Shown here one piece after another: positions 25,205 through 33,721 of a stretch of 64,000 bases of DNA. Source of the DNA: Hymenobacter cellulosivorans (GTDB lineage: Bacteria > Bacteroidota > Bacteroidia > Cytophagales > Hymenobacteraceae); NCBI RefSeq assembly GCF_022919135.1, contig NZ_CP095049.1:3848501-3912500 (forward strand), written 5' to 3'. The translations under genes and the position numbers were made by a program. Every line of letters starts with the position of its first letter. Within the stretch, counting starts at the first letter, position 1. Below the pieces are notes generated by a model. It searched no databases. It saw nothing but the letters and a program-made list of their open reading frames with translations, and was not told the DNA's origin.

Positions 25205-26590
25205 TTAAGAAAGTAGCCGCAGACTATCGGCGTGAATAAAGGAGGAGCCTTGGTAGCGGCCTTCCCGCGGCCCGTTTTCCAGGTTGAGCACGCCGCGGGG
25301 GCAGGCCGTGCTGCACATGCCGCAGCCCACGCAGGAAGCCCGAATGATGGGTTCTCCGCGCTGGGCGTACTGCTTCACGTCGATGCCCATCTCGCAGACG
25401 TTGGAGCAGTTGCCGCAGCTGATGCACTGGCCGCCGTTGGTGGTGATGCGGAAGCGGGAAAAGTGCTTTTGCAGCAAGCCCAGATAGGCCGCCATGGGGC
25501 AGCCAAAGCGGCACCACACCCGGTTGCCCAGAATCGGGTAGAAGCCCACGCCCACTACCCCCGAAAACACGGCTCCGATAACGAAGCCGTAGAACCGGTA
25601 AAGCCCGTCGGCCAAGGAGCCCAGGATGGCGCCGTGCAGCCAGTAGTTGAGCCACACCACGATGGTTACCAGAAGAATCAGGCCCAGAATCGGGTAAATC
25701 AGGCGCACTTCCCAGCGCCAGGCGGCCCGGCTCTTGTCGGAAAGCTGACGGTAGGGGTCCCCGGCGGTTTCGGCCAGGCCCCCGCAGCCGCACACCCAGG
25801 AGCAGTACCAGCGCTTGCCGTAGAAATAGGTAAGTACCGGCGTGGCCACAAACGACATAACCGCGCCCCAGACCACCATGAATACGCCCAGTGCCTGTCC
25901 GTCCCGAATCAGGTATTCAAAAGAGCTGGGAAACAGGTAGTCGTACTTCAGGGGCCAGAAATAAGTAAAATAGAACTCGGGCTGCTGAAAAAACTGCAGC
26001 ACACCGGGCAGCAAAAAAGCAAAGGCCAGCTGAAAAAACATGACCGATACGGTGCGCAGGCGCTGGTAGGGGGAGTGGCGGTATTTCCACAGAGCCCGCC
26101 CGCCCATGAGCAGAATGGCCAGGGTGTAAAACGTGCCGTAGAGAAACCACTGGTCGGCGGGGCGCTGCCGCAGCAGCTGGCTGAACGGGTCGAGGGTATG
26201 CACCAAGCCGTTGAGCAGGCCAAAATTGCCCTTGTCGTCGGGGGAGCTGTACCAATAGAGCAGCACGTAGAAGCCCGTCAGGACCACGGCCGTAACCCAG
26301 GCCACGGCCCCGCGGCTGGTGCTGCTGCGCAGCCAGAGGTTGTCGTGTTGCAGGCCGGCGGGCTGGCGGCCATACTTAAGCCAGGCCCATACCAACGTAC
26401 CGCCGCTTATCAGGCCCAAACCCGCGTACAGGCTAAGCTGGGCCCGGTAGGCATCCGCAGCGGCGGCAGCCACGAGCAGGGCCAGAAAGCCCAGGCCAAT
26501 GACGGTGAGCGTGGTTTTCTCGGGGGGGGAAACGGTGGGTAAGGGCGGCTGGGCCAGCGCCAGGCTAGCGGCCGCAGCAGAGGAAGGCAT
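25205..26590 (-). CDS. NapH/NosR/CcoG-like membrane protein with 4Fe-4S clusters
   Basis: 461 residues from ATG 26590 (MPSSAAAASLALAQPPLP). Six or seven membrane helices. Between helices are FYGKRWYCSWVCGCGG and NRVWCRFGCPMAAYLG, the Cys-rich CxxxC(P) motifs of NapH/NosR proteins. The C-terminus has two ferredoxin-type clusters: Cys389, 392, 395, 399 (CISCGNCSNVC) and Cys420, 423, 426, 430 (CVGCGMCSTAC). Relatives pass electrons across the inner membrane to periplasmic reductases. No nap, nos or cco gene is in the window; instead the partners appear to be a soluble FAD enzyme and two SUMF1 lipoproteins. Confidence 0.9.
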   Translation of the reverse strand: MPSSAAAASLALAQPPLPTVSPPEKTTLTVIGLGFLALLVAAAAADAYRAQLSLYAGLGLISGGTLVWAWLKYGRQPAGLQHDNLWLRSSTSRGAVAWVTAVVLTGFYVLLYWYSSPDDKGNFGLLNGLVHTLDPFSQLLRQRPADQWFLYGTFYTLAILLMGGRALWKYRHSPYQRLRTVSVMFFQLAFAFLLPGVLQFFQQPEFYFTYFWPLKYDYLFPSSFEYLIRDGQALGVFMVVWGAVMSFVATPVLTYFYGKRWYCSWVCGCGGLAETAGDPYRQLSDKSRAAWRWEVRLIYPILGLILLVTIVVWLNYWLHGAILGSLADGLYRFYGFVIGAVFSGVVGVGFYPILGNRVWCRFGCPMAAYLGLLQKHFSRFRITTNGGQCISCGNCSNVCEMGIDVKQYAQRGEPIIRASCVGCGMCSTACPRGVLNLENGPREGRYQGSSFIHADSLRLLS

Positions 26591-26688
26591 CGGAGAGAAG
26601 CGGTGAAGGGGGCAGCGGAGAGAGGTAGTTTGGCAAGCGGAGCAGTAAGATAAGCTATTGGCCGCAACCAAGCATGCGGCCCGGCCAC

Positions 26689-26916
26689 TTAATGGTGGTG
26701 GTGATGCCCTTCACTAGGCTTACCAAACAAGTTGAGCAGGGACCCTACTACGTACAGTCCCGCCCAGCACGCGTACAGCCAGGTGTAGCCCTCGGGCACA
26801 CGATGCACGAAGTAGTGCAGGATCAGGTGGGCAGCCCCGCTCATAATCAGGCCGGTAACGGCAATAAACTGGTAGCTGTTCAGGGCGCTGGGCCGGTAGA
26901 GCTTGGTGAAATCCAT
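26689..26916 (-). CDS. Small two-helix membrane protein with His-rich C-terminus
   Basis: 75 residues from ATG 26916 (MDFTKLYRPSALNSYQFIAV). Two membrane helices (about 15-35 and 47-64). His residues in AAHLILHYFVHRV within and after helix 1 and a C-terminal tail GKPSEGHHHHH could bind heme or metal. Not recognised as a named family. It lies between the FAD oxidoreductase and the 4Fe-4S membrane protein on the same strand, so it is a candidate redox-complex subunit. Confidence 0.75.
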   Translation of the reverse strand: MDFTKLYRPSALNSYQFIAVTGLIMSGAAHLILHYFVHRVPEGYTWLYACWAGLYVVGSLLNLFGKPSEGHHHHH

Positions 26917-27047
26917 GGGAAGCAAAAGGGGGTGAAGTAGCTACAAGCCCGTTCCGGGCGGAATGATTCGGGCGCGGCAGCAGAAAGTTAGCGGCTCTGC
27001 TGGGGAAAGTAGGGCGTCGCCAGCAAACCGACAGGGCCTTGTTCAGC

Positions 27048-28379
27048 TCAGAACCGGGAAAACAGCCCTTTGCGGCGCTGCAATACCGTGGCGTGCTGGG
27101 GAAACTGGGCATTGAACTGCCGGATCATGTCGGGCTCGTGCTGGCGGTAAAACTCTGGGTCGAAGTTGGCCGCGCCCAGCTGGGTCATTACCTCCCGAAT
27201 GGGTGTTTGGGCGCTGATCCACCGGGCACACACCTCGTGGCGCAGCCGCAAGCCCAGGGCGTTGAAGCCCGTCACGGCGAAGCCCGGCTCACTACTGAAG
27301 TTGATGCGCAATGCCAGCCGGCCGCTAGGGTGCTCCCAATAAAAGGAGTCGATGCCGGCTTCGGGTCGGGCGGGCACGCGGCCGTAGGTCTGGTATTCAA
27401 GGGCAAAGAACTTGGCCGAGTTAAACCACACCCCGCGCTGGTAGGTTGTGGGCTGCCCGCAGATGGAATGGGCCACGGTTTCGCCCTGCATGCGCCCGGT
27501 GTACCAGAGCTGCTCGATAGGCACCTCATCCGGACCCGGCTGCCGGTGCTGGGCACAGTCGCCGGCGGCATACACGTTCGGCACGCTGGTTTGCAGCTGG
27601 GCATCCACCAGAATACCCCGGTCGGTTTCCACGGCCGTGCCTTGCACCAGGCTCAGGTTGGGTGTTACGCCGGTGGCCAGGCCCACCCACTGGCAGGGCA
27701 GTTCCTCGCCAGCCGTGGTGCGCACGGCCCGCACCCGGCCCTGGTTGTCGCCCAGAATTTCCGCCAGCTCGGTCTGGTAGCGCACGGCCACGTGGTGTTC
27801 GGCCAACTGCTGATCCACGAGCCGGGCTTCCGGGGCAGGCAGCACCGAGCCCCAGTAATGCGCGTCGCGCACCAGTAGTGTGGTTTCGATGCCGCGCGAG
27901 TGCAGCATTTCGGCCAGCTCCACCCCAATCAGACCGCCGCCCACCACCACGGCCTGCCCGATGCCGTGGGTATCGCGCTCCATGCGGGCCAGGTCGGGCA
28001 GACCGTAGAGGCCCTGCACGCCGCCCAGCTCCTGGCCCGGCCAATCGGCCCGACGGCTCACCGAGCCGGTAGCTAGCAGCAGCTTGTCGTAGCCCAGCTG
28101 CCGGCCGTCGTGGAGGGTCACGGTTTGGCTTTCAGTATCGAGGCCGGTAGCGGTGGCCTCAACCAGCTCCAGGCGGTTTTCAGCCCAAAACCAGTCTTCG
28201 TAAGGCTTGATGTCCTGGTAGCGCAGGTGGCCCAGGTACACGTACATCAGCGCCGTGCGGGAATAGTGGTGGGCGCTTTCCCCCGACACCAGCGTAATCT
28301 GGGCCGCGGGCTGCAGACGGCGTACCGTCAGGGCCGCCGTGACGCCCGTTATGCCATTACCAATAATGAGGAGGCGCAT
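27048..28379 (-). CDS. FAD-dependent NAD(P)H oxidoreductase (pyridine nucleotide-disulfide family)
   Basis: 443 residues from ATG 28379 (MRLLIIGNGITGVTAALTVR). FAD-binding GNGITG at residues 7-12, NAD(P)-binding VVVGGGLIGVELAEML mid-protein, and the second FAD motif NVYAAGDCAQH. No redox-active disulfide CxxxxC is seen, so it resembles NAD(P)H:acceptor reductases such as nitrite reductase large subunit N-termini or rubredoxin reductases. A C-terminal extension of about 120 residues (from QLWYTGRMQGE) carries WFNSAKFFALEYQTYG. First gene of the same-strand redox set; 131 bases before the small membrane protein. Confidence 0.88.
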   Translation of the reverse strand: MRLLIIGNGITGVTAALTVRRLQPAAQITLVSGESAHHYSRTALMYVYLGHLRYQDIKPYEDWFWAENRLELVEATATGLDTESQTVTLHDGRQLGYDKLLLATGSVSRRADWPGQELGGVQGLYGLPDLARMERDTHGIGQAVVVGGGLIGVELAEMLHSRGIETTLLVRDAHYWGSVLPAPEARLVDQQLAEHHVAVRYQTELAEILGDNQGRVRAVRTTAGEELPCQWVGLATGVTPNLSLVQGTAVETDRGILVDAQLQTSVPNVYAAGDCAQHRQPGPDEVPIEQLWYTGRMQGETVAHSICGQPTTYQRGVWFNSAKFFALEYQTYGRVPARPEAGIDSFYWEHPSGRLALRINFSSEPGFAVTGFNALGLRLRHEVCARWISAQTPIREVMTQLGAANFDPEFYRQHEPDMIRQFNAQFPQHATVLQRRKGLFSRF

Positions 28380-28614
28380 ACGAAATAAGAAAAGAGGAGC
28401 CAGCCGGCGCCGACCGGTACTCAAATGTAGGCGGCTCAGTGCAAAATGCCGCTACGGGCGGTGGTTCGGGTAGAAGCTCTCCGTCTTTGTCAGCCCTTTA
28501 GCTGGGTCTGGGTCTGGCTTGACTCAGAACTCCGGCCAGCTGGCCCCAACCTCCCCGCCGCCAGTGCGTAAGCTAGTAGCAAATCCCACTATCATCACCA
28601 AAGCACCTACCCAC

Positions 28615-28992
28615 ATGGCTGTCGATAACGAAAACGAAGAAATCACCAAGACCCCCGGCACCAGCAAGAACGAGGGCCTGGAAAAAGAGCGGGAATACAA
28701 AGAAGGCGAAAGCAACGGCAAAGCCTCCGATGACCCCTCTGCTCACCGCAACATGGGCGCCAATGGCTACACCCAGCGCAGCGACCAGAAAGACCAACTT
28801 GAAAACCTGCACATCGGCGGCGACGACCTGACGCCCTACGGGGCCAACAACCATGCTACCCCAGGCGAACAGTCCCAAGGACCGGGCTTTGAGTCGGAAG
28901 GCAGCTACGAAAAGGATATGGACATCCGCACCCGTGAGCAGCAATTTGGCGAGAAAGCGCCGAGCGGCCCGCCCAAAACGCCCCGCGACTAG
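28615..28992 (+). CDS. Hydrophilic, probably disordered hypothetical protein
   Basis: 125 residues from ATG 28615 (MAVDNENEEITKTPGTSKNE); the frame is open upstream but that part overlaps a spacer. Rich in Glu, Lys, Gly, Asn and Ser with almost no hydrophobic residues (EREYKEGESNGKASDDPSAH). Such proteins in this clade are often stress-related, but no family is recognised. A strong terminator follows 25 bases downstream, which supports expression. Confidence 0.65.
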   Translation: MAVDNENEEITKTPGTSKNEGLEKEREYKEGESNGKASDDPSAHRNMGANGYTQRSDQKDQLENLHIGGDDLTPYGANNHATPGEQSQGPGFESEGSYEKDMDIRTREQQFGEKAPSGPPKTPRD

Positions 28993-29016
28993 CAGCGTGA
29001 ATAGTTTGCTATTTGT

Positions 29017-29049
29017 AAAAAGCCCCGTGCCTGGTGTGCGGGGCTTTTT
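29017..29049 (+). terminator. Intrinsic terminator
   Basis: Arms AAAAAGCCCC (29017-29026) and GGGGCTTTTT (29040-29049), 13-base loop, further T residues after. Confidence 0.85.
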
Positions 29050-29226
29050 TTGTGGAGTAGTGGCCCTACCCGGCCTGAAAGAAGGCGAGGAAAAGGCTGG
29101 ATACCGGCCAATCAACTGCTCAGAGGCCTAGGGTCTTACAGGTAAACTAAATAGGCTAGGGTGGCTGCTACGGCAAGTGTAACCGCGGGGTTACGAAAAT
29201 GTTAGGAGCGTGTATGACTATTTATA

Positions 29227-29234
29227 TATCTTTA
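29227..29234 (+). promoter_or_regulatory. Candidate promoter box in an AT-rich spacer
   Basis: TATCTTTA within TATTTATATATCTTTAGAAA resembles the Bacteroidota -7 box; ATGTTAGG about 22 bases upstream could be the -33 region. The AT-rich patch stands out from the GC-rich surroundings and lies 104 bases before the ATG at 29338. Confidence 0.4.
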
Positions 29235-29337
29235 GAAACCCGAATTAAAGCTACAAGTAAACAGGCCGCAACCCGGCACCCTTGACGGCTTTAGCTGGCC
29301 TACCGATCAACTTTTTACAACCCCAATTCTCACATCT

Positions 29338-30039
29338 ATGAGCACTTCTACTCCTTCTAATGATTCACAAACTGACGAGGCTGCGCTGCTGGCCAGTGCG
29401 GAGGAAGAGTATTCTTCCTCCGGTAATGGTAAGCTGGCCATCATCGTGGGCGCTATTGTGTTATTTGCCGGCCTGGGGTATGCCTTCGTGCCCGTCAAGA
29501 CGGCAAAAACAGCTATTTCCAGCGTAATGCCCTCTTTCGTACTCGGCGATGCCACCGTAACCGGCAGCCGACCGGTAGAGGAAGAGCCCGCCGAAGAAAC
29601 GGCCACCGAATCGGCCGCGGCTACTGAGCCCGTCGCCACGGCGGCTAAGCCCGCCGCCCGCCCGGTTGCCACAGCCGCCGTGGCAGCGCAACCCGTGCGG
29701 CCCGCCGAAATGACCACGACCGAAGTTGCGCCGGTACCGGAAGCCGCCGCGCCGGAAGTAGCCGCCGCTCCTGTCGAGCCGGCCAATGTGACGCTTTCGG
29801 GCCGCATTCTGGATGAAAACGGTCGGCCCCTGGCTGGGGCTACCGTGCTGGTGAAAGGCTCGCGCAAGGGTACCGGCACCGATGCCAATGGCAACTACAC
29901 CCTGGAAGTGCCCGCCGGCGACAATACGCTGGTGTATGGCTACGGCGGTTACCAGGACCAGGAAATGCGGGCCCGCGGCGGCCAGCCCCTCAATGTGACG
30001 CTGACTCCTTCTGAGGGTGGCAAACGCCGGCGCCGCTAG
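29338..30039 (+). CDS. Membrane-anchored carboxypeptidase-regulatory-like domain protein
   Basis: 233 residues. A single membrane helix at about 32-50 (LAIIVGAIVLFAGLGYAFVP) after an acidic Ser-rich N-terminus; then an Ala/Pro/Glu/Thr-rich spacer (about 75-150); then a CarboxypepD_reg-like beta-sandwich (VTLSGRILDENGRPLAGATV, GTGTDANGNYTLEVPAGD, VYGYGGYQDQEMR). It ends in a basic KRRRR run. This domain is common at the start of TonB-dependent receptors, but no receptor follows; here it stands alone on a linker, which suggests an envelope spacer or tether. Confidence 0.8.
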   Translation: MSTSTPSNDSQTDEAALLASAEEEYSSSGNGKLAIIVGAIVLFAGLGYAFVPVKTAKTAISSVMPSFVLGDATVTGSRPVEEEPAEETATESAAATEPVATAAKPAARPVATAAVAAQPVRPAEMTTTEVAPVPEAAAPEVAAAPVEPANVTLSGRILDENGRPLAGATVLVKGSRKGTGTDANGNYTLEVPAGDNTLVYGYGGYQDQEMRARGGQPLNVTLTPSEGGKRRRR

Positions 30040-30059
30040 TCGGCTACGCTACCGAAGCC

Positions 30060-30093
30060 AAAAAAGGCCGCCCAGTACTAGGCGGCCTTTTTT
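30060..30093. terminator. Bidirectional terminator between convergent genes
   Basis: Perfect 13-base arms AAAAAAGGCCGCC (30060-30072) and GGCGGCCTTTTTT (30081-30093), 8-base loop. Serves the gene at 29338 on the plus strand and the permease on the minus strand. Confidence 0.9.
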
Positions 30094-30115
30094 GCGTTTT
30101 GAGACAGGCGGAGCG

Positions 30116-31603
30116 TTACGCTGCCGGATTGTTGGCGAAGCGCTTGCCAAACAGGAAGAAGACCGGCACGCCCAGGGCTACCAGCATCAGGCCACGGCGC
30201 GAGAAAAGGGCCGTGTCTTCGGCTACCAGCAGGATGATGCAGAAGATGGAGGCCAGCACCACGTAGATAATGGGTAGCACGGGGTAGCCCCAGGCCCGGT
30301 AGGGCCGGGGGGCGTCGGGGCGGGTGCGGCGCAACACGAAAATGCCGATGATGGTAATGACGTAAAACAGGATTACCGAGAACATGACGTAGTTGAGCAA
30401 CTGCCCATACGAGCCGCTTAGGCAGAGCAGGCAGGCCCACAGGCACTGGGCCCACAGGGCGCGGGCCGGCACGCCAGCGGCATTAAGGCGGGCCAGGCCG
30501 GGAAAAAATAGTCCGTCCTTAGCCATGGCGTAGTAGGCCCGGGCACCCGAGAGAATGATGCCGTTGTTGGCGCCAAAGGTGCTGAGCATGATCAGGACGG
30601 CCATAACTACGGCTCCCACCGGGCCCAGCACGTGTTCGGCTACGGCGGTGGCTACCCGGTCATCGGTGGCGTACTGAATGCCCCGGCCGGCTATAGTCGT
30701 GGCGTCCGGCGAGCCTACCAGGGGCAGGGCCAGCAGATACACCACGTTAACCAGAATGTAGAGGGCCGTGACGATGGCCGTACCGATGGCCATGCTGCGC
30801 ACCAGGGTCCGTTCGGGGTTCACGATTTCCTCGCCGGCAAAGCCGATGTTGTTCCAGGAGTCGGAGGAAAACAGGGAGCCGGTCATGGCCATGCCGATGG
30901 CTACCACCAGGCCGCTCAGGCTCAGTGGGAGCGGGGCCGCCGTCACGCCGGGAGCCGGGTAGCGCACGGCCGTCCACAGGTCGTGGAAGTTGGCCTGCAC
31001 GGCTTCAGCATTGAGGCCCAGGGCCAGGCCCCCGAGGATGAGCAAGGCCAGGGCTACGAGCTTGGTACTGCTGAGCACATTCTGAATCAGCTTGCCGGCC
31101 CGCACACCCCGGGCGTTGATGGCCGTGATGCCCACGATGAGCAGAATGGCCAGCAGCTGCACACTGCTGAACTCAAAAGCGTAGTCGCCGACCAGCGGGC
31201 CGGTTTTGAACAGGACGTTCTTGACGCTGAACCAGGGGATGAGCACGCCGGTAAACTTGGCGAAGGCCACGCCCACGGCCGCAATTACGCCGGTCTGGAT
31301 TACCAGAAACAGCGTCCAGCCGTAGAGAAAGGCCACCAGCTTATTATAGGCCTCGCGCAGATACACGTACTGCCCGCCCACTTTCGGGAACATGGAGGCC
31401 AGCTCGCCGTAGCTCACGGCCCCGGCCAGGGTAATGACGCCGGTGAGCAGCCACACCACCAGCAGCCAGCCGCTGGAGCCTACCTGCCGGGAAATGTCGG
31501 CGGACACGATAAAGATACCGGAGCCAATCATGCTGCCGGTCACGATCATGACGGCGTCGAAAAGGGTAATGGCGCGCTGAAAGTGGCCTTGTTGTTCGGG
31601 CAT
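30116..31603 (-). CDS. APC-superfamily amino acid permease
   Basis: 495 residues from ATG 31603 (MPEQQGHFQRAITLFDAVMI); the frame continues to 31912 through a terminator and another gene, which rules out the longer form. Twelve membrane helices. Helix 1 carries the substrate-binding GSMIGSGIF motif and VSADI, helix 6 the GEEIVNPERT segment, both as in LAT/SteT-type exchangers. Imports or exchanges neutral amino acids at the inner membrane; the specific substrate cannot be read. Convergent with the gene at 29338. Confidence 0.92.
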   Translation of the reverse strand: MPEQQGHFQRAITLFDAVMIVTGSMIGSGIFIVSADISRQVGSSGWLLVVWLLTGVITLAGAVSYGELASMFPKVGGQYVYLREAYNKLVAFLYGWTLFLVIQTGVIAAVGVAFAKFTGVLIPWFSVKNVLFKTGPLVGDYAFEFSSVQLLAILLIVGITAINARGVRAGKLIQNVLSSTKLVALALLILGGLALGLNAEAVQANFHDLWTAVRYPAPGVTAAPLPLSLSGLVVAIGMAMTGSLFSSDSWNNIGFAGEEIVNPERTLVRSMAIGTAIVTALYILVNVVYLLALPLVGSPDATTIAGRGIQYATDDRVATAVAEHVLGPVGAVVMAVLIMLSTFGANNGIILSGARAYYAMAKDGLFFPGLARLNAAGVPARALWAQCLWACLLCLSGSYGQLLNYVMFSVILFYVITIIGIFVLRRTRPDAPRPYRAWGYPVLPIIYVVLASIFCIILLVAEDTALFSRRGLMLVALGVPVFFLFGKRFANNPAA

Positions 31604-31648
31604 AGAGAAAGAATGAGGGCGTTTGGAGGCCGGAAGATAGAAAAGAAA

Positions 31649-31670
31649 AGCCCGCGGCAAGCAGCGGGCT
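31649..31670 (-). terminator. Intrinsic terminator for lipoprotein gene at 31714
   Basis: On the minus strand AGCCCGC-loop-GCGGGCT (arms 31664-31670 and 31649-31655) followed by TTTTCTTTTCT. Lies 43 bases past the stop at 31714 and before the permease start. Confidence 0.75.
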
Positions 31671-31713
31671 TCTTCTAAGACAGTAGCGCTTTGGGGGCCG
31701 CAGACAGTTGAAA

Positions 31714-32274
31714 TCAAAACTCGCTCCGGTCGTACCAGCTGCGCATGCGCCACGGGTCCTGGCGGCTTTTGCGTACCAGCACCAGGCGGGCACTGCCGGC
31801 CCCGGTAAAGGTCTGGTTGTCGCGCTGCTCGATGGTCAGGCTGAAGGAGCGCTCCACGTAGGCCAGCGTATCGGAAAAGGCTGTGTCGGAGGTGGGCAAA
31901 TACTGGGTCCACTGCAGGTTGGCGGTGCGCGCAGCCTGAAACAGGCGGTAGGTCGTGTTTACTTCCACGTCGCGGTTCCAGGAACGGTCCACGTTGTTGG
32001 CAAAGTCGCGGAAGGTGAAGGTAAACGGGCGGGCCAGCAGCTGCCCGTACAGCGTCGAGTCGCGCAATTGGTAGCTGGCCCGAAACCGCTCGAAAAAGCC
32101 CTGTACCGTGACCGGGTTGCCCAGCAGCTTATTGGGGTCGGTGGGTACGTCGTCGAGGGCCGGGGCGAAGGGGTTGCAGGCCGCCAAGAGCAGCACGCCC
32201 GCCGTAGCCAGCGCTCCGCGCCGCCCTGGGCTCAGCTCTACCATTTCCGCCATAAAAACCCGAAGCCGTTGCAT
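31714..32274 (-). CDS. Hypothetical lipoprotein, paralog of the next gene
   Basis: About 186 residues from ATG 32274 (MQRLRVFMAEMVELSPGRRG) or 179 from the ATG at 32253; the longer frame runs into a repeat. Lipobox LAAC after GALATAGVLLLAAC. The mature part (VQGFFERFRASYQLRDSTLY; RPFTFTFRDFANN; SRQDPWRMRSWYDRS) has the look of an NTF2-like fold with a final W-x-I/R-x-x-W strand. It resembles the upstream neighbour at 32359 in length and strand order. Function unknown. Confidence 0.75.
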   Translation of the reverse strand: MQRLRVFMAEMVELSPGRRGALATAGVLLLAACNPFAPALDDVPTDPNKLLGNPVTVQGFFERFRASYQLRDSTLYGQLLARPFTFTFRDFANNVDRSWNRDVEVNTTYRLFQAARTANLQWTQYLPTSDTAFSDTLAYVERSFSLTIEQRDNQTFTGAGSARLVLVRKSRQDPWRMRSWYDRSEF

Positions 32275-32280
32275 GTTATT

Positions 32281-32352
32281 AGTTGTCAGTTGCTCGTTGT
32301 CCGTCGTTAGTTCTTGCTGGCGGCTGCTACTAACAACGAACAACTGACAACT
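32281..32352. repeat. Intergenic inverted repeat, family A (copy 2)
   Basis: Left arm from AGTTGTCAGTTGCTCGTTGT (32281) pairs with a right arm ending ACAACTGACAACT (32352). It fills nearly all the space between the two lipoprotein genes; its right arm ends 7 bases before the stop of the upstream gene. Confidence 0.8.
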
Positions 32353-32358
32353 ACATTC

Positions 32359-32928
32359 TTAGTGCGTTATAAAGTACTTCTTGACGTCGGTCCAGGTGCC
32401 GCGGGCGGAGGTGCGCTGGTCACGCCAGCCGGCAATTTTCCACTCGTTGTTGCGCCGGCGTACCAGCAGCCGGATGTTGCCCTCAACCAGGTTGGTTCGA
32501 AATGCCGTGTCCTGCTGGGTTAGGCGCAACTGATACAGCGCCGACACTTCGGCTGAGTCGGCCGTGAAGAGCTGGTCGCGCCGGTCGGTGAGGGTGAGCT
32601 GGTTGGTGGCAGAAGGAGTCATGCGGCGGCGTAGGCTGTTGAAATAGTCGCGCTCCTCGCTCACGCTCCAGTTGGCAAACAACGAAGTGGCCGTGCCCGC
32701 AGCCGTGGGGTCGGGCACGAAGCGGTAGGCCGGACCGCTGAAGCACCGCTCGTAATTGGTTACGTTGGCCCGCTGCACAGCCGCCGTGAAGTTGGCGAGC
32801 AGAATGTCAATCTGCGTGGGGCTGATCCAGTCGCTGACGGCGTCGGCGGGCTCGGGCTCCCGAATCTGGAAGCAGGCCGCGCACAGCAGCGGCAGAGCAA
32901 GCAGCAAAAGCCAACGACGACGGAGCAT
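32359..32928 (-). CDS. Hypothetical lipoprotein, paralog of the gene at 31714
   Basis: 189 residues from ATG 32928 (MLRRRWLLLLALPLLCAACF), lipobox CAAC. Mature region: IDILLANFTAAVQRANVTNY, ERCFSGPAYRFVPDP, a long central strand set with LYQLRLTQQDTAFRTNLVEG, and the closing NNEWKIAGWRDQR. The last motif (W-K-I-x-x-W) is typical of NTF2-like/Cif-like folds. Together with the paralog it forms a two-gene envelope unit split by repeat A. Divergent from the gene at 33012. Confidence 0.77.
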   Translation of the reverse strand: MLRRRWLLLLALPLLCAACFQIREPEPADAVSDWISPTQIDILLANFTAAVQRANVTNYERCFSGPAYRFVPDPTAAGTATSLFANWSVSEERDYFNSLRRRMTPSATNQLTLTDRRDQLFTADSAEVSALYQLRLTQQDTAFRTNLVEGNIRLLVRRRNNEWKIAGWRDQRTSARGTWTDVKKYFITH

Positions 32929-33011
32929 AGCGCGCGAAACAGTGTATCTTGTCCAAGATACGATTCGTACCCGGACTAGCCGCACGGCTGGGCCCTAGGA
33001 GCTTGTTTTCT

Positions 33012-33683
33012 ATGTCACTTCGTTACGTACTATTTCTGGGCTGCCTGCAGCTGGCTGCCTTGCCTGGGGCCGCCCAGCGCCAGGAGCGCCCCCGGGTTCC
33101 GGCCCGGCAGTTGGCCTGCACCATTGAGCCCATCGCAAAGGAATATTACCAAGGAGAGCCAATTATCTTCCGGGTACGGATTCAGAACAAGGCCGACTCC
33201 GCCCTGACACTGGTATACGCGCTGGATGGCTCCGAAGCCCTTTTTCGGGCCCCGGCGGCGTATTTTATGGCCCGGCAGCTCCGGCCCGCCCAGTTGCCGG
33301 CCGCTGGTAGCCGGTGCGGCATTTTGAACAGCCTCGATTCCACCGACTTTATTAAGCTGCAGCCCCAGGCCAGTTTCAACCCGCTGCTCAAAGTGGCCCA
33401 GGTTGAGTTTCAGATTCCTCAGGTTTACCCCACGCTGCCGGCCGGCGACTACGAAATAACCTTTCATTATTCCACCCTGGAGCCGGAGCAGAAGCGGTGG
33501 ATGGGCGACAATAATTACTGGCCCCAGCACGCCGGACAAACCCAGGAAAGCCTCCGGGCCCAGCACTGGAGCGCCATGCAGCGGCAACTGCGCCGCGTGC
33601 CCCGCGTAAGTCTGGTCAGCAATGCCGTGCGGGTGCACGTGCAGCAGGCTCGGCCCGCGGCCGCGCAGTTGGGCGGCGAATAG
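33012..33683 (+). CDS. Hypothetical secreted protein
   Basis: 223 residues from ATG 33012 (MSLRYVLFLGCLQLAALPGA), signal peptide cleaved after GAAQ. The mature part begins with an Ig-like strand pattern (IEPIAKEYYQGEPIIFRVRI; SALTLVYALDG) as in intracellular-proteinase-inhibitor or cohesin-like sandwiches, and has LPAGDYEITFHYSTLEPEQK. Not recognised. The next gene's promoter box lies directly after its stop. Confidence 0.7.
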   Translation: MSLRYVLFLGCLQLAALPGAAQRQERPRVPARQLACTIEPIAKEYYQGEPIIFRVRIQNKADSALTLVYALDGSEALFRAPAAYFMARQLRPAQLPAAGSRCGILNSLDSTDFIKLQPQASFNPLLKVAQVEFQIPQVYPTLPAGDYEITFHYSTLEPEQKRWMGDNNYWPQHAGQTQESLRAQHWSAMQRQLRRVPRVSLVSNAVRVHVQQARPAAAQLGGE

Positions 33684-33684
33684 C

Positions 33685-33692
33685 TATTTTTG
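33685..33692 (+). promoter_or_regulatory. TAnnTTTG -7 box
   Basis: TATTTTTG matches the Bacteroidota -7 consensus, 30 bases before the ATG at 33722. A TTGGG at 33669 is a possible but closely spaced -33 element. Confidence 0.4.
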
Positions 33693-33721
33693 CCGCCCGC
33701 CCATTCTCCCGCCACCGCGTA

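Noticed and set aside
31604..31912. N-terminal extension of the APC permease
   Set aside because: It crosses a terminator and the 3' part of another gene, and the residues have no family character; the ATG at 31603 leads straight into the conserved first helix.
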